A DNA stretch of 12,604 bases, from assembly GCA_016283195.1 (NCBI GenBank), contig JAEEML010000173.1:1-12604 (forward strand), given 5' to 3'. Made by a program: the position numbers and the translations under genes. Below the pieces are notes generated by a model. That model saw only the letters and a list, made by a program, of their open reading frames with translations. It had not been told where the DNA came from and searched no databases. Numbering within the stretch: the first letter of the stretch is position 1; the number at the start of each line of letters is the position of its first letter. Origin of the DNA: Deltaproteobacteria bacterium (GTDB taxonomy: Bacteria > JAEEML01). Positions 1 through 6,207 of this stretch are shown here, one piece after another.

Positions 1-1
1 C

Positions 2-169
2 TACCATTGCGAAGAAAATATTTCTATCGTCTGCGCCCCGGGCGATACTCCGGGAGTTTTGCAATATTCATCCACCAGCTGCGCCGATTATGAAGAATAT
101 TGCCCCGGCATAAAATGCCTCGCCCAAAGCGGCGAATGTGATTGGGATAAATGCAGCGACGATATGTAA
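2..169 (+). CDS. C-terminal fragment of a cysteine-rich, probably secreted protein
   Basis: The left window edge cuts this gene. An open frame with codons starting at position 2 runs without a stop to TAA at 167-169 and encodes 55 residues. The fragment contains seven cysteines among many acidic and aromatic residues and ends in DKCSDDM. Such cysteine density suggests a disulfide-bonded exported protein. It resembles in style, though not in clear alignment, the cysteine-rich lipoprotein at 9032-9547. The start, any signal peptide and the family cannot be seen. The frame could be judged real from its composition and from the lack of any competing frame, but I do not recognise a family. Confidence 0.6.
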   Translation, partial: YHCEENISIVCAPGDTPGVLQYSSTSCADYEEYCPGIKCLAQSGECDWDKCSDDM

Positions 170-286
170 CCGTAAGCCGCAGGTAAAGAATATTTTTCCG
201 CAAAACTACCGCGTATCAGAATTAGGGCCATAATAAAAAAGCTAGCATTATTCCGCCCTTTTCGCTTATACTGGCTCTACATTTTG

Positions 287-306
287 GCCGGGCAGCTTGT
301 TCCGGC
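287..306 (+). other. Weak stem-loop in the leader of the DUF2147 gene
   Basis: GCCGG (287-291) can pair with CCGGC (302-306) around a 10-nt loop, with one further G-U pair outside. A TATACT (267-272) about 15 nt upstream resembles a -10 hexamer, but I find no convincing -35. The hairpin ends about 24 nt before the Shine-Dalgarno sequence, so it would sit in the 5' leader. It has no T-tract and is not a terminator. Confidence 0.25.
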
Positions 307-341
307 TGATAGGCTAAAAAGAAAGATACGGAGTAAAAAAA

Positions 342-905
342 GTGCGTAAAAAATATTTATCATCAAGGCCGGCCCTATGGCTTAGCGCTATGTCGCTAAC
401 GGCTATTATAGCCTTTTTCCCGCCTCCTCCGCCGCTCATGGCGCAGGAAGCCGGCACCCCGGAGGCCACGGCCGCGCCGGCGCAATATGAGACGCCTATC
501 GGCTTTTGGCTCTCCGACGCCACCAAATCGCAATTTGGCGGCGTCTTTCAAATTTACCAGGAAGGTGCTGAAATCAAAGGCAAAATTGTGCGTCTTTTGC
601 CGCGCATCGGCCACCCGGACGACGATTTAAACACCAAATGCGACGGCTGTGACGGCGCTTTAAAGGGCCACCCCACCATAGGGCTTCCTTTTATTTACGG
701 CTTTAAAAAAGAGGCCGACCGCGCCCGCTGGAGCGGCGGCAAAGTTATTGATTCCCGCTCCGGCAGTGCCTACAGCGCCCGTATGGAAGTGGTGGAAAAC
801 GGCAAAAAATTAAAAGTGCGCGGCTACCTGGGCACCCCCATGCTGGGCGCCACCGTCTATTGGACCAGAGTTACTTCAAAAGAAGATCTGCGCTCGCCGC
901 TATGA
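342..905 (+). CDS. Secreted DUF2147 domain protein
   Basis: This 187-residue protein has a Sec signal peptide (basic MRKK start, hydrophobic residues about 11-26, likely cleavage after A34). The mature part matches the DUF2147 pattern as I know it: a GFW motif at 54-56, IYQEGAEIKGKIVRL at about 71-85, a C100-x2-C103 pair, WSGGKVIDSRSG at 130-141, a KLKVRGYLG segment near 157-164 and a final W-TRV. DUF2147 proteins are exported and of unknown biochemical function, with a small beta-rich fold. The start is GTG at 342, supported by GGAG at 330-333 with 8-nt spacing. An unusual run of five prolines (27-31) lies at the end of the signal peptide. The next gene starts 7 nt after the stop, so the two are probably cotranscribed. 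Confidence 0.88.
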   Translation: MRKKYLSSRPALWLSAMSLTAIIAFFPPPPPLMAQEAGTPEATAAPAQYETPIGFWLSDATKSQFGGVFQIYQEGAEIKGKIVRLLPRIGHPDDDLNTKCDGCDGALKGHPTIGLPFIYGFKKEADRARWSGGKVIDSRSGSAYSARMEVVENGKKLKVRGYLGTPMLGATVYWTRVTSKEDLRSPL

Positions 906-912
906 GGACAAA

Positions 913-1149
913 ATGGCTGATATTATTATTAAACTAATGGGTATTACTTATAAACCGCACGGTCGTTCGGAAGAAAAACTCCCCGCCGATGCGCCCATAA
1001 GCGTCAAAGATATTCTGCTAAAAATCGGCTACCGCGAAGTGGGGCTGGAATTTTTCATTGTGCATAGAAACGGTGAGGTTTTAAAGCTGGATTCTTTGGT
1101 AAACCCCGGCGATGAGCTATCCATTTTCATGCCGCTCGGCGGCGGCTGA
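913..1149 (+). CDS. MoaD/ThiS-like beta-grasp (ubiquitin-fold) protein ending in Gly-Gly-Gly
   Basis: This 78-residue protein has the size and layout of the MoaD/ThiS sulfur-carrier family. It opens with a beta strand (DIIIKLMG), has a central helix (ISVKDILLKIGY, 29-40), a FFIVHRNGEVL strand segment, NPGDELSIFMPL and a terminal GGG (76-78). In this family the C-terminal diglycine is adenylated and thiocarboxylated by an E1-like enzyme and then donates sulfur. Here the tail is three glycines. No moaE, thiG, thiF/moeB or other cofactor gene lies nearby, so its pathway cannot be named. It starts with ATG after a GAGGA that overlaps the stop of the DUF2147 gene, which suggests cotranscription and perhaps coupling. 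Sulfur carrier is the best call; a non-carrier ubiquitin-like role is possible. Confidence 0.85.
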   Translation: MADIIIKLMGITYKPHGRSEEKLPADAPISVKDILLKIGYREVGLEFFIVHRNGEVLKLDSLVNPGDELSIFMPLGGG

Positions 1150-1170
1150 GCCGGTGCCGGGGCGCTACTT

Positions 1171-1494
1171 TTAAGCCGTCACTCTTTTGTATAAAAACCA
1201 GCCCAAAAAAGCGAGAAGGGCCAGGTAAAAAACCACATCCAATATCTTTTCAAAAAGAGTGGCCGGTTTTTCCTCACCGTCGCTGCCGGCTATTTTTTGC
1301 ATGCCGCCGCGGATGGAGAGCAAGGTGCCGCGCGAGCGCCGCTTTTTGGGCGCCTCTTTGGCTTTTTCGTTTTTCGGCTTACTCTCTTTGGGGGCCTTTT
1401 TGGCCTTTGGCTCTTTGCCTTTAGCCTCTTGGGCTTCCTCAAGATCGGCCTCACCCTCACTCTTTAGAGCTGCTTTTTTCTTTTTCCCCGCCAT
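1171..1494 (-). CDS. Lys/Ala/Glu-rich protein with a single C-terminal membrane segment (tail-anchored type)
   Basis: I do not recognise a family for this 107-residue protein. Residues 1-55 are extremely rich in Lys, Ala and Glu and are probably disordered. Residues 52-72 form a basic, glycine-containing segment (RRSRGTLLSIRGGMQKIAG). Residues about 85-102 form one hydrophobic helix ending in YKRVTA at the C-terminus. There is no signal peptide, so the topology is that of a tail-anchored protein with the long basic domain in the cytoplasm. The basic tract could bind nucleic acid, ribosomes or acidic lipid; this is inference. Its ATG is preceded on the minus strand by GAGGAG about 5 nt upstream, which supports this strand over the open frame on the other strand. 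It is convergent with the MoaD-like gene. Confidence 0.72.
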   Translation of the reverse strand: MAGKKKKAALKSEGEADLEEAQEAKGKEPKAKKAPKESKPKNEKAKEAPKKRRSRGTLLSIRGGMQKIAGSDGEEKPATLFEKILDVVFYLALLAFLGWFLYKRVTA

Positions 1495-1518
1495 ATTTTC
1501 TCCTCATGCGTTTTAACC

Positions 1519-1540
1519 CGCCGGCCAAGGGCCGCCGGCG
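1519..1540. other. GC-rich 7-bp inverted repeat upstream of the Lys-rich membrane protein gene
   Basis: CGCCGGC (1519-1525) and GCCGGCG (1534-1540) pair perfectly around an 8-nt loop. A competing GGCC-AAG-GGCC hairpin is nested inside. The element lies about 14 nt upstream of the minus-strand Shine-Dalgarno, between divergent genes. It lacks a T-tract on either strand, so a leader structure or a protein-binding site is likelier than a terminator. Confidence 0.4.
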
Positions 1541-1577
1541 CCGCTCACCATAACCAATTTTGCTTAACTATGCCAGA

Positions 1578-1587
1578 GCTATATAGC
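1578..1587. promoter_or_regulatory. 10-bp palindrome in the aqpZ upstream region
   Basis: GCTATATAGC is a perfect 10-bp palindrome 87 nt upstream of the aqpZ start. A weak promoter-like pair follows it (TTGCCC at 1599-1604, 17 nt, TTAAAA at 1622-1627). The palindrome could be an operator or simply AT-rich promoter DNA; nothing else supports a specific regulator. Confidence 0.2.
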
Positions 1588-1673
1588 GCACTCAAAACTT
1601 GCCCTTATTCCGCTTTTTGCGTTAAAAGGGCGGCGATGCCACTTCCGGCATCCCATTACATAAGGATTTTCCC

Positions 1674-2369
1674 ATGTTAAAAAAAGCTATGGCTGAATGT
1701 ATCGGTACTTTTTGGCTCGTTTTAGGCGGCTGCGGCGCGGCCTGTCTCGCCTGCGGCTTTCCCGCTCACGGCATCGGCTTTGCCGGCGTCTCTCTGGCCT
1801 TTGGTCTCACTGTGCTCACCATGGCCTATGCCATCGGCCACATCTCCGGCTGCCACCTTAACCCCGCCGTCTCTTTGGGCCTGGCCGTCGGCGGCCGCTT
1901 TAGCTTTAAAGAACTGCCCTGGTACGTAGCGGCTCAGCTGGTGGGCGGCATTTTGGGCGCCCTTGTGCTCTTTTTAATTTTGCAAGGCACCGGTTTTGAT
2001 TTCGCCAATGGCTTTGCTCTTAACGGCTATGGCGCACACTCTCCCGGCCACTTCGGCCTGGGTGCTGCCTTCCTCACCGAAGTGGTGATGACCGCCCTCT
2101 TTTTAATCATCATCATGGGTGCCACCGATAAGCGGGCGCCGGCGGGCATGGCCCCTGTGGCCATCGGCCTGGGTCTCACTTTGATTCACCTCATCTCCAT
2201 TCCCGTAACCAACACCTCTGTCAACCCGGCCCGCTCCACCGCAGTGGCCGTTTTTGCCGGCGGCTGGGCTCTTAAAGAACTCTGGCTTTTCTGGGTGGCT
2301 CCGCTTTTGGGCGGCGCTCTCGGCGCGGCTTTTTACCGCTTTATCGGCAAGAGTAGCGGCAAAGCATAA
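1674..2369 (+). CDS. aqpZ: Aquaporin Z (water channel)
   Basis: This is an inner-membrane water channel of the MIP family, 231 residues, the usual AqpZ length, with six membrane helices and two half-helix NPA loops. The first NPA is at 63-65 (HLNPAVS) and the second at 184-186 (SVNPARS). The residues that align with the E. coli AqpZ selectivity filter are all present: F43, H172, T181 and R187. This favours water over glycerol, because glycerol facilitators carry a Gly/Trp filter and an Asp after the second NPAR. C20 corresponds to a conserved AqpZ cysteine; C60, just before the first NPA, replaces the usual glycine. ATG at 1674 follows AAGGA at 1661-1665. It seems to be a single-gene unit, convergent with the small coiled-coil gene 20 nt downstream. 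Confidence 0.96.
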   Translation: MLKKAMAECIGTFWLVLGGCGAACLACGFPAHGIGFAGVSLAFGLTVLTMAYAIGHISGCHLNPAVSLGLAVGGRFSFKELPWYVAAQLVGGILGALVLFLILQGTGFDFANGFALNGYGAHSPGHFGLGAAFLTEVVMTALFLIIIMGATDKRAPAGMAPVAIGLGLTLIHLISIPVTNTSVNPARSTAVAVFAGGWALKELWLFWVAPLLGGALGAAFYRFIGKSSGKA

Positions 2370-2389
2370 GGTTTTCGGGATATAGACGA

Positions 2390-2644
2390 TTATTTTTTCT
2401 TTTCTTCGAGCTCGGCTATTTTTTCTTCCAAATCAAGCACTTTTTCGCGAAGCACAGCCACCGCTTTGGTGAGTTCCTTATAATCGGCGTGCGATGGCAA
2501 ATGGGCTTTTTGCAATAATTCCGTCATGATAGCCACCAGCTGGCCCTCGCTTTTGCTAAAGAGGTTGCCGGCATGCACCGCCACTTTGGTAAGCTGCTCT
2601 TTTTGCTCATCGGTAAGCCACCAGATATCATCAATTATTTTCAT
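2390..2644 (-). CDS. Small coiled-coil protein, phasin-like
   Basis: This 84-residue protein has two parts. The N-terminal half (about 1-50) holds IWWLTDEQKEQL and an amphipathic helix with LFSKSEGQLVAIMTELLQKAHL. Residues 57-84 form a strongly heptad-like coiled coil (LREKVLDLEEKIAELEEKKK). There is no signal peptide or membrane segment. The shape, a helix with an 'LFSKS' segment followed by a C-terminal leucine-repeat coiled coil, recalls the short phasin/PhaF-like proteins (COG3937 type). Those associate with polyhydroxyalkanoate granules or act as general scaffold proteins. No PHA genes are in the window, so this assignment is tentative. ATG is preceded by GAGG on the minus strand. Confidence 0.7.
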   Translation of the reverse strand: MKIIDDIWWLTDEQKEQLTKVAVHAGNLFSKSEGQLVAIMTELLQKAHLPSHADYKELTKAVAVLREKVLDLEEKIAELEEKKK

Positions 2645-2708
2645 CTAAACCTCACATCCGGCCGGGTTTTTCCTTGCCATAAACCGGAAAGACTATTAGC
2701 ATAAAAGT

Positions 2709-2730
2709 GCTGGTTTAATTACTAGCCAGC
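2709..2730 (+). other. Possible leader hairpin upstream of the LTD lipoprotein gene
   Basis: GCTGG (2709-2713) and CCAGC (2726-2730) can pair around a 12-nt loop, with one inner T-G pair. The downstream arm ends 18 nt before the ATG and shortly before the GAGGAG ribosome binding site. The stem is short, so this is a minor candidate for a leader structure or an operator. Confidence 0.2.
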
Positions 2731-2747
2731 TTTGCCGAGGAGTTAGC

Positions 2748-5102
2748 ATGAAAAGCAGCAAATTGCAACACTATGTGGGCGTAATCATTCTAACATCTAC
2801 TCTCCTTGCCGCGGCTTGCGGCGACCACAAGGGCAGCGAGTTAAACAAAAATGAGAGTTGCAAAGCCATGGTCGGTGATTTAGTCATCACCGAAATAATG
2901 GCCAACCCCAAAGGCAAAGACAGCGGCCACGAGTGGTTTGAAATTTACAATGCCAGCAGTTCCAAGCAAATACTTACCGGCCTGATTCTCCGCCAGGAAT
3001 ACGGCCAAAACGATAAAGTCAAAACCAAAGAACATAAAGTAAAAGGCTCACTTACCCTGAACCCCGGTGCCTATTTTGTCTTTGGCGACAACTCCACCGA
3101 TTTTGTGAATTATAATTATGGAAGCGGACTGGCCGATTGGAATAACAACAGTGCCATCCTCACCATTTTGTGCGAAGGCACGGTTATAGATTCCATCAAC
3201 TACGGCACGGCAGACGGCCTCCCCGTCCCCACCGAAGGCGTAGCCATTGCCTTTGACGGCTCCAGAAAGCCCGATGCCCAGGCCAATAACGATCCGGCCG
3301 CCTGGTGCAAAGCCTTGGATTCTTACGACGGCGGCGATAATTTAGGCACCCCCGGAAGTGTCAATCAGAGCTGCACCGTTTTGTCCTGCGTCAATAGCGG
3401 CAGCCGGGTAAACGCCATTGTCCCCGCGGCCGGCGATTTGGTCATCACCGAAATTATGGCCGACCCGGCCGGTAGCGATTCAGCAAAAATAACCGAACCT
3501 GCCGATTCAGGAACAGAGCTTATAGAGATTAAACTAGACAAAAGAGAATATATCGAGCTTTACAATGCTTCCGACAAGGATCTCGATTTATACGGCCTTT
3601 ATTTTAAACAAATCAAAGACGGCGCCACCGACGGCACCGCGCACCAAATCCTTGCCTTGGGTGAAACCGTCAAAAACCGCAAAGAATGTATTCGCCTCCA
3701 GGCCGGCTCCTATATCCTCATCGGCATGAGCGAAGACGAAGATAGAAACTGCGACCTTCATCCAGATGCGCTCTTCACCGGCAGTAACCTCAATAACAGC
3801 AGTGGCTCTTTTAAGCTCTATACAGCAGATGGCCTTTTAATTGATACTGCCCCTTATGTGCAAAAGAAAGATTCTGTTTACATATTGCATCCGAACTATC
3901 TGGATGCCCAAGGGAATGATGACCCAACTCACTGGTGTTCTATCAGAGGCGAAGATCTTTGCGAAGACTCCGGTTCCCCAGGAAGAGCCAATAACGTCTG
4001 TCAAACCAATACCGATAGCAGTAGCGATAATGTAGTTATTACCTGCGAAGGCGCGGCACCAATGACCGGCGATCTGGTAATCAGCGAGATTTATTCCGCC
4101 CCCGGCCCCAATTCAGACCAAGAATTTAGCAAAGAATTTGTTGAAGTTTATGCCACAAAAGCGGTGACGACAAACTCCATGACTCTTATCAGCAAATCAT
4201 TATCTACTTCGGCATCTGCGCTCCGCAAATTCACCATTGATTTTGGTGAATGTTACACTTTTGAAGCTGGGAAATATGTCACTTTTGGCGGTAGCACCGA
4301 CGAAAACGAAAACGAAGGCATTGCCGTGGACTTTGCTTATACCGGCACTTCAAAGGGGCTCTACCAGCCCAAAACCGGCTTCCTCATTGAGCTGCTTAAT
4401 GGCACCACACTCATCGACAGCGCACCCAATGCCATGGGCGGCGCTTTAAAATCCGCCAACTTATCCGCCGATAAATTAAATGCCGTCGATAATGATGACA
4501 GCGCCAACTGGTGCTTGGCCGATCTCACCCCGGGCCAGGCTGCCGGCATCTGTAGCAATGAAGGCCCGGATACCGATGACTGCGATACCGAAAAAGCGCC
4601 CATCAGCGGCGATATCGCCATTACCGAGATTTATTCCGCCCCCGGCCCCAAAGCCGGCGAAGAATTTAATAAAGAATTTGTCGAAGTTTTCGTTGCCAGA
4701 ACCATCGAGGTAAAAAGCTTAACCATTTTAAGTAAAACCGCTTCCGCTTCCGGCTCTCCCCGCACATTTACCGTAAACTTTGGCGAATGCAAAACCATTC
4801 AGGCCGGTGATTATCTCGCTTTTGGCGGCAGCGCCGATAAAGAACTAAACGGCAATATCGATATCGATTATGTCTATACCGGCCCCTCCTCAGGCCTTAA
4901 CCAGCCGACCAAAAACTATACTATTGAGCTTCTGCATAAAGGCACCCTCATCGACAGTGCCCCCAACACTAAAGGCAAAGAAGGTAAATCAGCCAATTTC
5001 AATACCGCGAGCGGCTACGATTTTGCCTCTTTAAACGATGATGCCGCTAACTGGTGCGAAGCGGATCCAACTCCCGGCGGCGTCAATAATGCCTGTCAAT
5101 AA
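2748..5102 (+). CDS. Lipoprotein with four tandem lamin-tail domains
   Basis: This 784-residue protein is almost certainly a lipoprotein: the basic start MKSSK, a hydrophobic core and LLAAAC with C24 as the lipidated residue. The rest is four copies of a lamin-tail (LTD) beta-sandwich domain. Each opens with a GD-(L/I)-x-I-(T/S)-EI motif (43, 229, 441, 621) and contains an EF/EY-(V/I)-E(V/L/I)Y/F strand. Each closes with an NDD/NDP...WC motif (C187, C397, C589, C770) followed by a (T/S)PG...N/G...C terminus. Bacterial LTDs are known from surface and secreted proteins, often linked to nucleases or phosphoesterases, and are thought to act in binding or tethering. ATG follows GAGGAG at 2738-2743. 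The nuclease gene starts 12 nt downstream, strongly suggesting one operon and a shared job at the cell surface. The third and fourth domains are the closest pair. Confidence 0.92.
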   Translation: MKSSKLQHYVGVIILTSTLLAAACGDHKGSELNKNESCKAMVGDLVITEIMANPKGKDSGHEWFEIYNASSSKQILTGLILRQEYGQNDKVKTKEHKVKGSLTLNPGAYFVFGDNSTDFVNYNYGSGLADWNNNSAILTILCEGTVIDSINYGTADGLPVPTEGVAIAFDGSRKPDAQANNDPAAWCKALDSYDGGDNLGTPGSVNQSCTVLSCVNSGSRVNAIVPAAGDLVITEIMADPAGSDSAKITEPADSGTELIEIKLDKREYIELYNASDKDLDLYGLYFKQIKDGATDGTAHQILALGETVKNRKECIRLQAGSYILIGMSEDEDRNCDLHPDALFTGSNLNNSSGSFKLYTADGLLIDTAPYVQKKDSVYILHPNYLDAQGNDDPTHWCSIRGEDLCEDSGSPGRANNVCQTNTDSSSDNVVITCEGAAPMTGDLVISEIYSAPGPNSDQEFSKEFVEVYATKAVTTNSMTLISKSLSTSASALRKFTIDFGECYTFEAGKYVTFGGSTDENENEGIAVDFAYTGTSKGLYQPKTGFLIELLNGTTLIDSAPNAMGGALKSANLSADKLNAVDNDDSANWCLADLTPGQAAGICSNEGPDTDDCDTEKAPISGDIAITEIYSAPGPKAGEEFNKEFVEVFVARTIEVKSLTILSKTASASGSPRTFTVNFGECKTIQAGDYLAFGGSADKELNGNIDIDYVYTGPSSGLNQPTKNYTIELLHKGTLIDSAPNTKGKEGKSANFNTASGYDFASLNDDAANWCEADPTPGGVNNACQ
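4068..5096 (+). repeat. Tandem duplication of LTD domains 3 and 4, 540-bp period
   Basis: Domains 3 (residues 441-602) and 4 (621-783) are offset by exactly 180 codons. At the DNA level 27 nt are identical (4085-4111 and 4625-4651), followed by close similarity through the EFSKEFVEV/EFNKEFVEV segment. Domains 1 and 2 are more diverged and differ in spacing. This indicates that the 3/4 pair arose by a more recent in-frame duplication. Confidence 0.85.
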
Positions 5103-5114
5103 GGGGGGCTTATA

Positions 5115-5642
5115 ATGCGCCGCCAGACTTTTAAAACACTAAGTGTCGGCATTTTATTGGCGCTCTCTTTAGTTCCTGCCTGCAAAGACCCGGATGCCGA
5201 AGATATTGCCGCCGCTCTGCCCTGCGTCTATGACGATTTGAATGCGTGCGGTTTTGCCAAAGCGGTAGTCAACCGGGTGGTTGACGGCGATACCATAGAG
5301 CTTGATACAGGCGAAAAAGTGCGTTTTTTACTGGTAAACACACCGGAAAGCACCACCAAACACGAATGTTTCGGCGAAGAAGCTAAGGAATTTACCAGAG
5401 CGCTATTAGAAGGCCAGACAGTCTATCTTGAATATGACCAAAAATGTACTGAAAAATATGGCCGCCTTTTGGCCTATATCTGCTTTAACGGCACCATGGT
5501 CAATAAAACACTTATTGAGCGCGGTTATGCCGATTTTTACCCCTATGATAATACGCCTTACAAATACCGCGAGGAATTTAAAGAGCTGGAAGAAGGGGCT
5601 AAGGCGGCAAAAGCGGGAAAATGGGGCGCCTGCCTTGAATAA
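5115..5642 (+). CDS. Staphylococcal-nuclease-like (thermonuclease family) lipoprotein
   Basis: This 175-residue protein has an export signal with a lipobox-like LVPAC, so C23 is probably lipidated, followed by an SNase (OB-fold) domain from about 47 to 172. SNase family members cut DNA and RNA using calcium. Active-site counterparts of S. aureus nuclease are visible: D59 (D21) in VVDGDT, R70 (R35) in KVRFLL, E78 (E43) in NTPES and R117 (R87) in KYGRLLAY. The calcium ligand D40 is replaced by N75. As I recall, asparagine occurs here in other homologues, so activity is likely. Further cysteines (37, 45, 85, 111, 123, 173) may form disulfides. ATG at 5115 has a purine-rich AGGGGGG just upstream. 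The 12-nt spacing from the LTD lipoprotein marks a two-gene operon. Confidence 0.93.
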   Translation: MRRQTFKTLSVGILLALSLVPACKDPDAEDIAAALPCVYDDLNACGFAKAVVNRVVDGDTIELDTGEKVRFLLVNTPESTTKHECFGEEAKEFTRALLEGQTVYLEYDQKCTEKYGRLLAYICFNGTMVNKTLIERGYADFYPYDNTPYKYREEFKELEEGAKAAKAGKWGACLE

Positions 5643-5686
5643 ACTATTGCCAAAATCCTATTAGACGGTTACTCTAACCCAACATT

Positions 5687-5703
5687 TTGTGGCTCGGCCA
5701 CAA
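5687..5703. promoter_or_regulatory. Perfect inverted repeat TTGTGGC-N3-GCCACAA upstream of dfx
   Basis: Two perfect 7-bp arms (5687-5693 and 5697-5703) flank TCG. The repeat lies 6 nt before the AAAGGAG ribosome binding site (5710-5716) of the desulfoferrodoxin gene, and a weak TTGCCA (5647-5652) lies upstream. It could be the operator of a redox- or iron-responsive repressor or a short leader hairpin that affects initiation. It has no T-tract, so it is unlikely to terminate the nuclease transcript. Confidence 0.5.
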
Positions 5704-5722
5704 CTAACCAAAGGAGTTTTAA

Positions 5723-6100
5723 ATGAATCCACAAAGGTTTTTTATCTGCAAGCGCTGCGGAAACATTGTCGCCATGGTTAAATCGAGCGGCGTGCCGGTA
5801 ATGTGTTGCGGTGCCAAAATGGAAGAAATCATCCCCGGCACCAGCGATGCTTCTTTGGAAAAACATGTGCCGGTTATCTCCATAAACGGCCACCTGGTGA
5901 CGGTTAAAGTAGGTTCTGTGGCTCACCCCATGGCCGAAGAGCACTATATTGAGTGGATCTCTTTGCAAACCAAGCAAGGCAATCAGCGCAAATTATTAAA
6001 ACCCGGAGATGCGCCGGAAGTAACTTTCGCCATCACCGCTGGCGATGAAGTAGAAGCCGCTTATGCCTATTGCAACCTGCACGGTCTCTGGAAAGCCTGA
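5723..6100 (+). CDS. dfx: Desulfoferrodoxin (class I, two-iron superoxide reductase)
   Basis: Superoxide reductase converts superoxide to hydrogen peroxide in the cytoplasm without releasing oxygen, a hallmark of anaerobes and microaerophiles. This protein has 125 residues, the typical length. Residues 1-36 form a desulforedoxin domain whose FeCys4 ligands are C9, C12, C28 and C29. The catalytic neelaredoxin-like domain follows, with FeHis4Cys ligands H48, H68, H74, C117 and H120. The catalytic E46-K47 pair lies just before H48, and the signature VGSVAHPM is intact. All ligands are present, so it should be active. ATG at 5723 follows a strong AAAGGAG. It starts 80 nt after the nuclease, behind an inverted repeat, so it probably has its own control. 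No rubredoxin or peroxidase gene is next to it. Confidence 0.96.
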   Translation: MNPQRFFICKRCGNIVAMVKSSGVPVMCCGAKMEEIIPGTSDASLEKHVPVISINGHLVTVKVGSVAHPMAEEHYIEWISLQTKQGNQRKLLKPGDAPEVTFAITAGDEVEAAYAYCNLHGLWKA

Positions 6101-6155
6101 CTATTACCACCAAACCGCCCAATAACTTAAGCGCACCGGCTGATACATTTCGAAA

Positions 6156-6184
6156 TTGTCAAAATGCTTTTCCCTTATTATAAT
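6156..6184 (+). promoter_or_regulatory. Near-consensus sigma70 promoter for the phosphopantetheinyl transferase gene
   Basis: TTGTCA (6156-6161), a 17-nt spacer and a perfect TATAAT (6179-6184) make the strongest promoter-like sequence I see in the window. Transcription would begin near 6191. That leaves a very short leader that carries GGAGG at 6196-6200 just before the GTG start. Confidence 0.75.
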
Positions 6185-6207
6185 GCGCCCCTAGCGGAGG
6201 TGCCATA

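Noticed and set aside
1150-1170. Possible terminator between the convergent MoaD-like and Lys-rich genes
   Set aside because: The gap is GC-rich but has no stable stem followed by a T-tract on either strand.
1259-1516. Open frame on the plus strand opposite the Lys-rich membrane protein
   Set aside because: It is the antisense of a Lys/Ala-rich gene and reads as Ser/Phe/Ala-rich. The minus-strand gene has a GAGGAG site and a sensible domain layout.
1674-2369. Glycerol facilitator (GlpF) rather than aquaporin
   Set aside because: F43, H172, T181 and R187 form the water-selective filter, and the Asp that follows NPAR in glycerol channels is absent.
5669-5977. Minus-strand open frame opposite desulfoferrodoxin
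   Set aside because: It covers a gene in which every metal ligand is conserved, and the reverse frame has no domain or good start.
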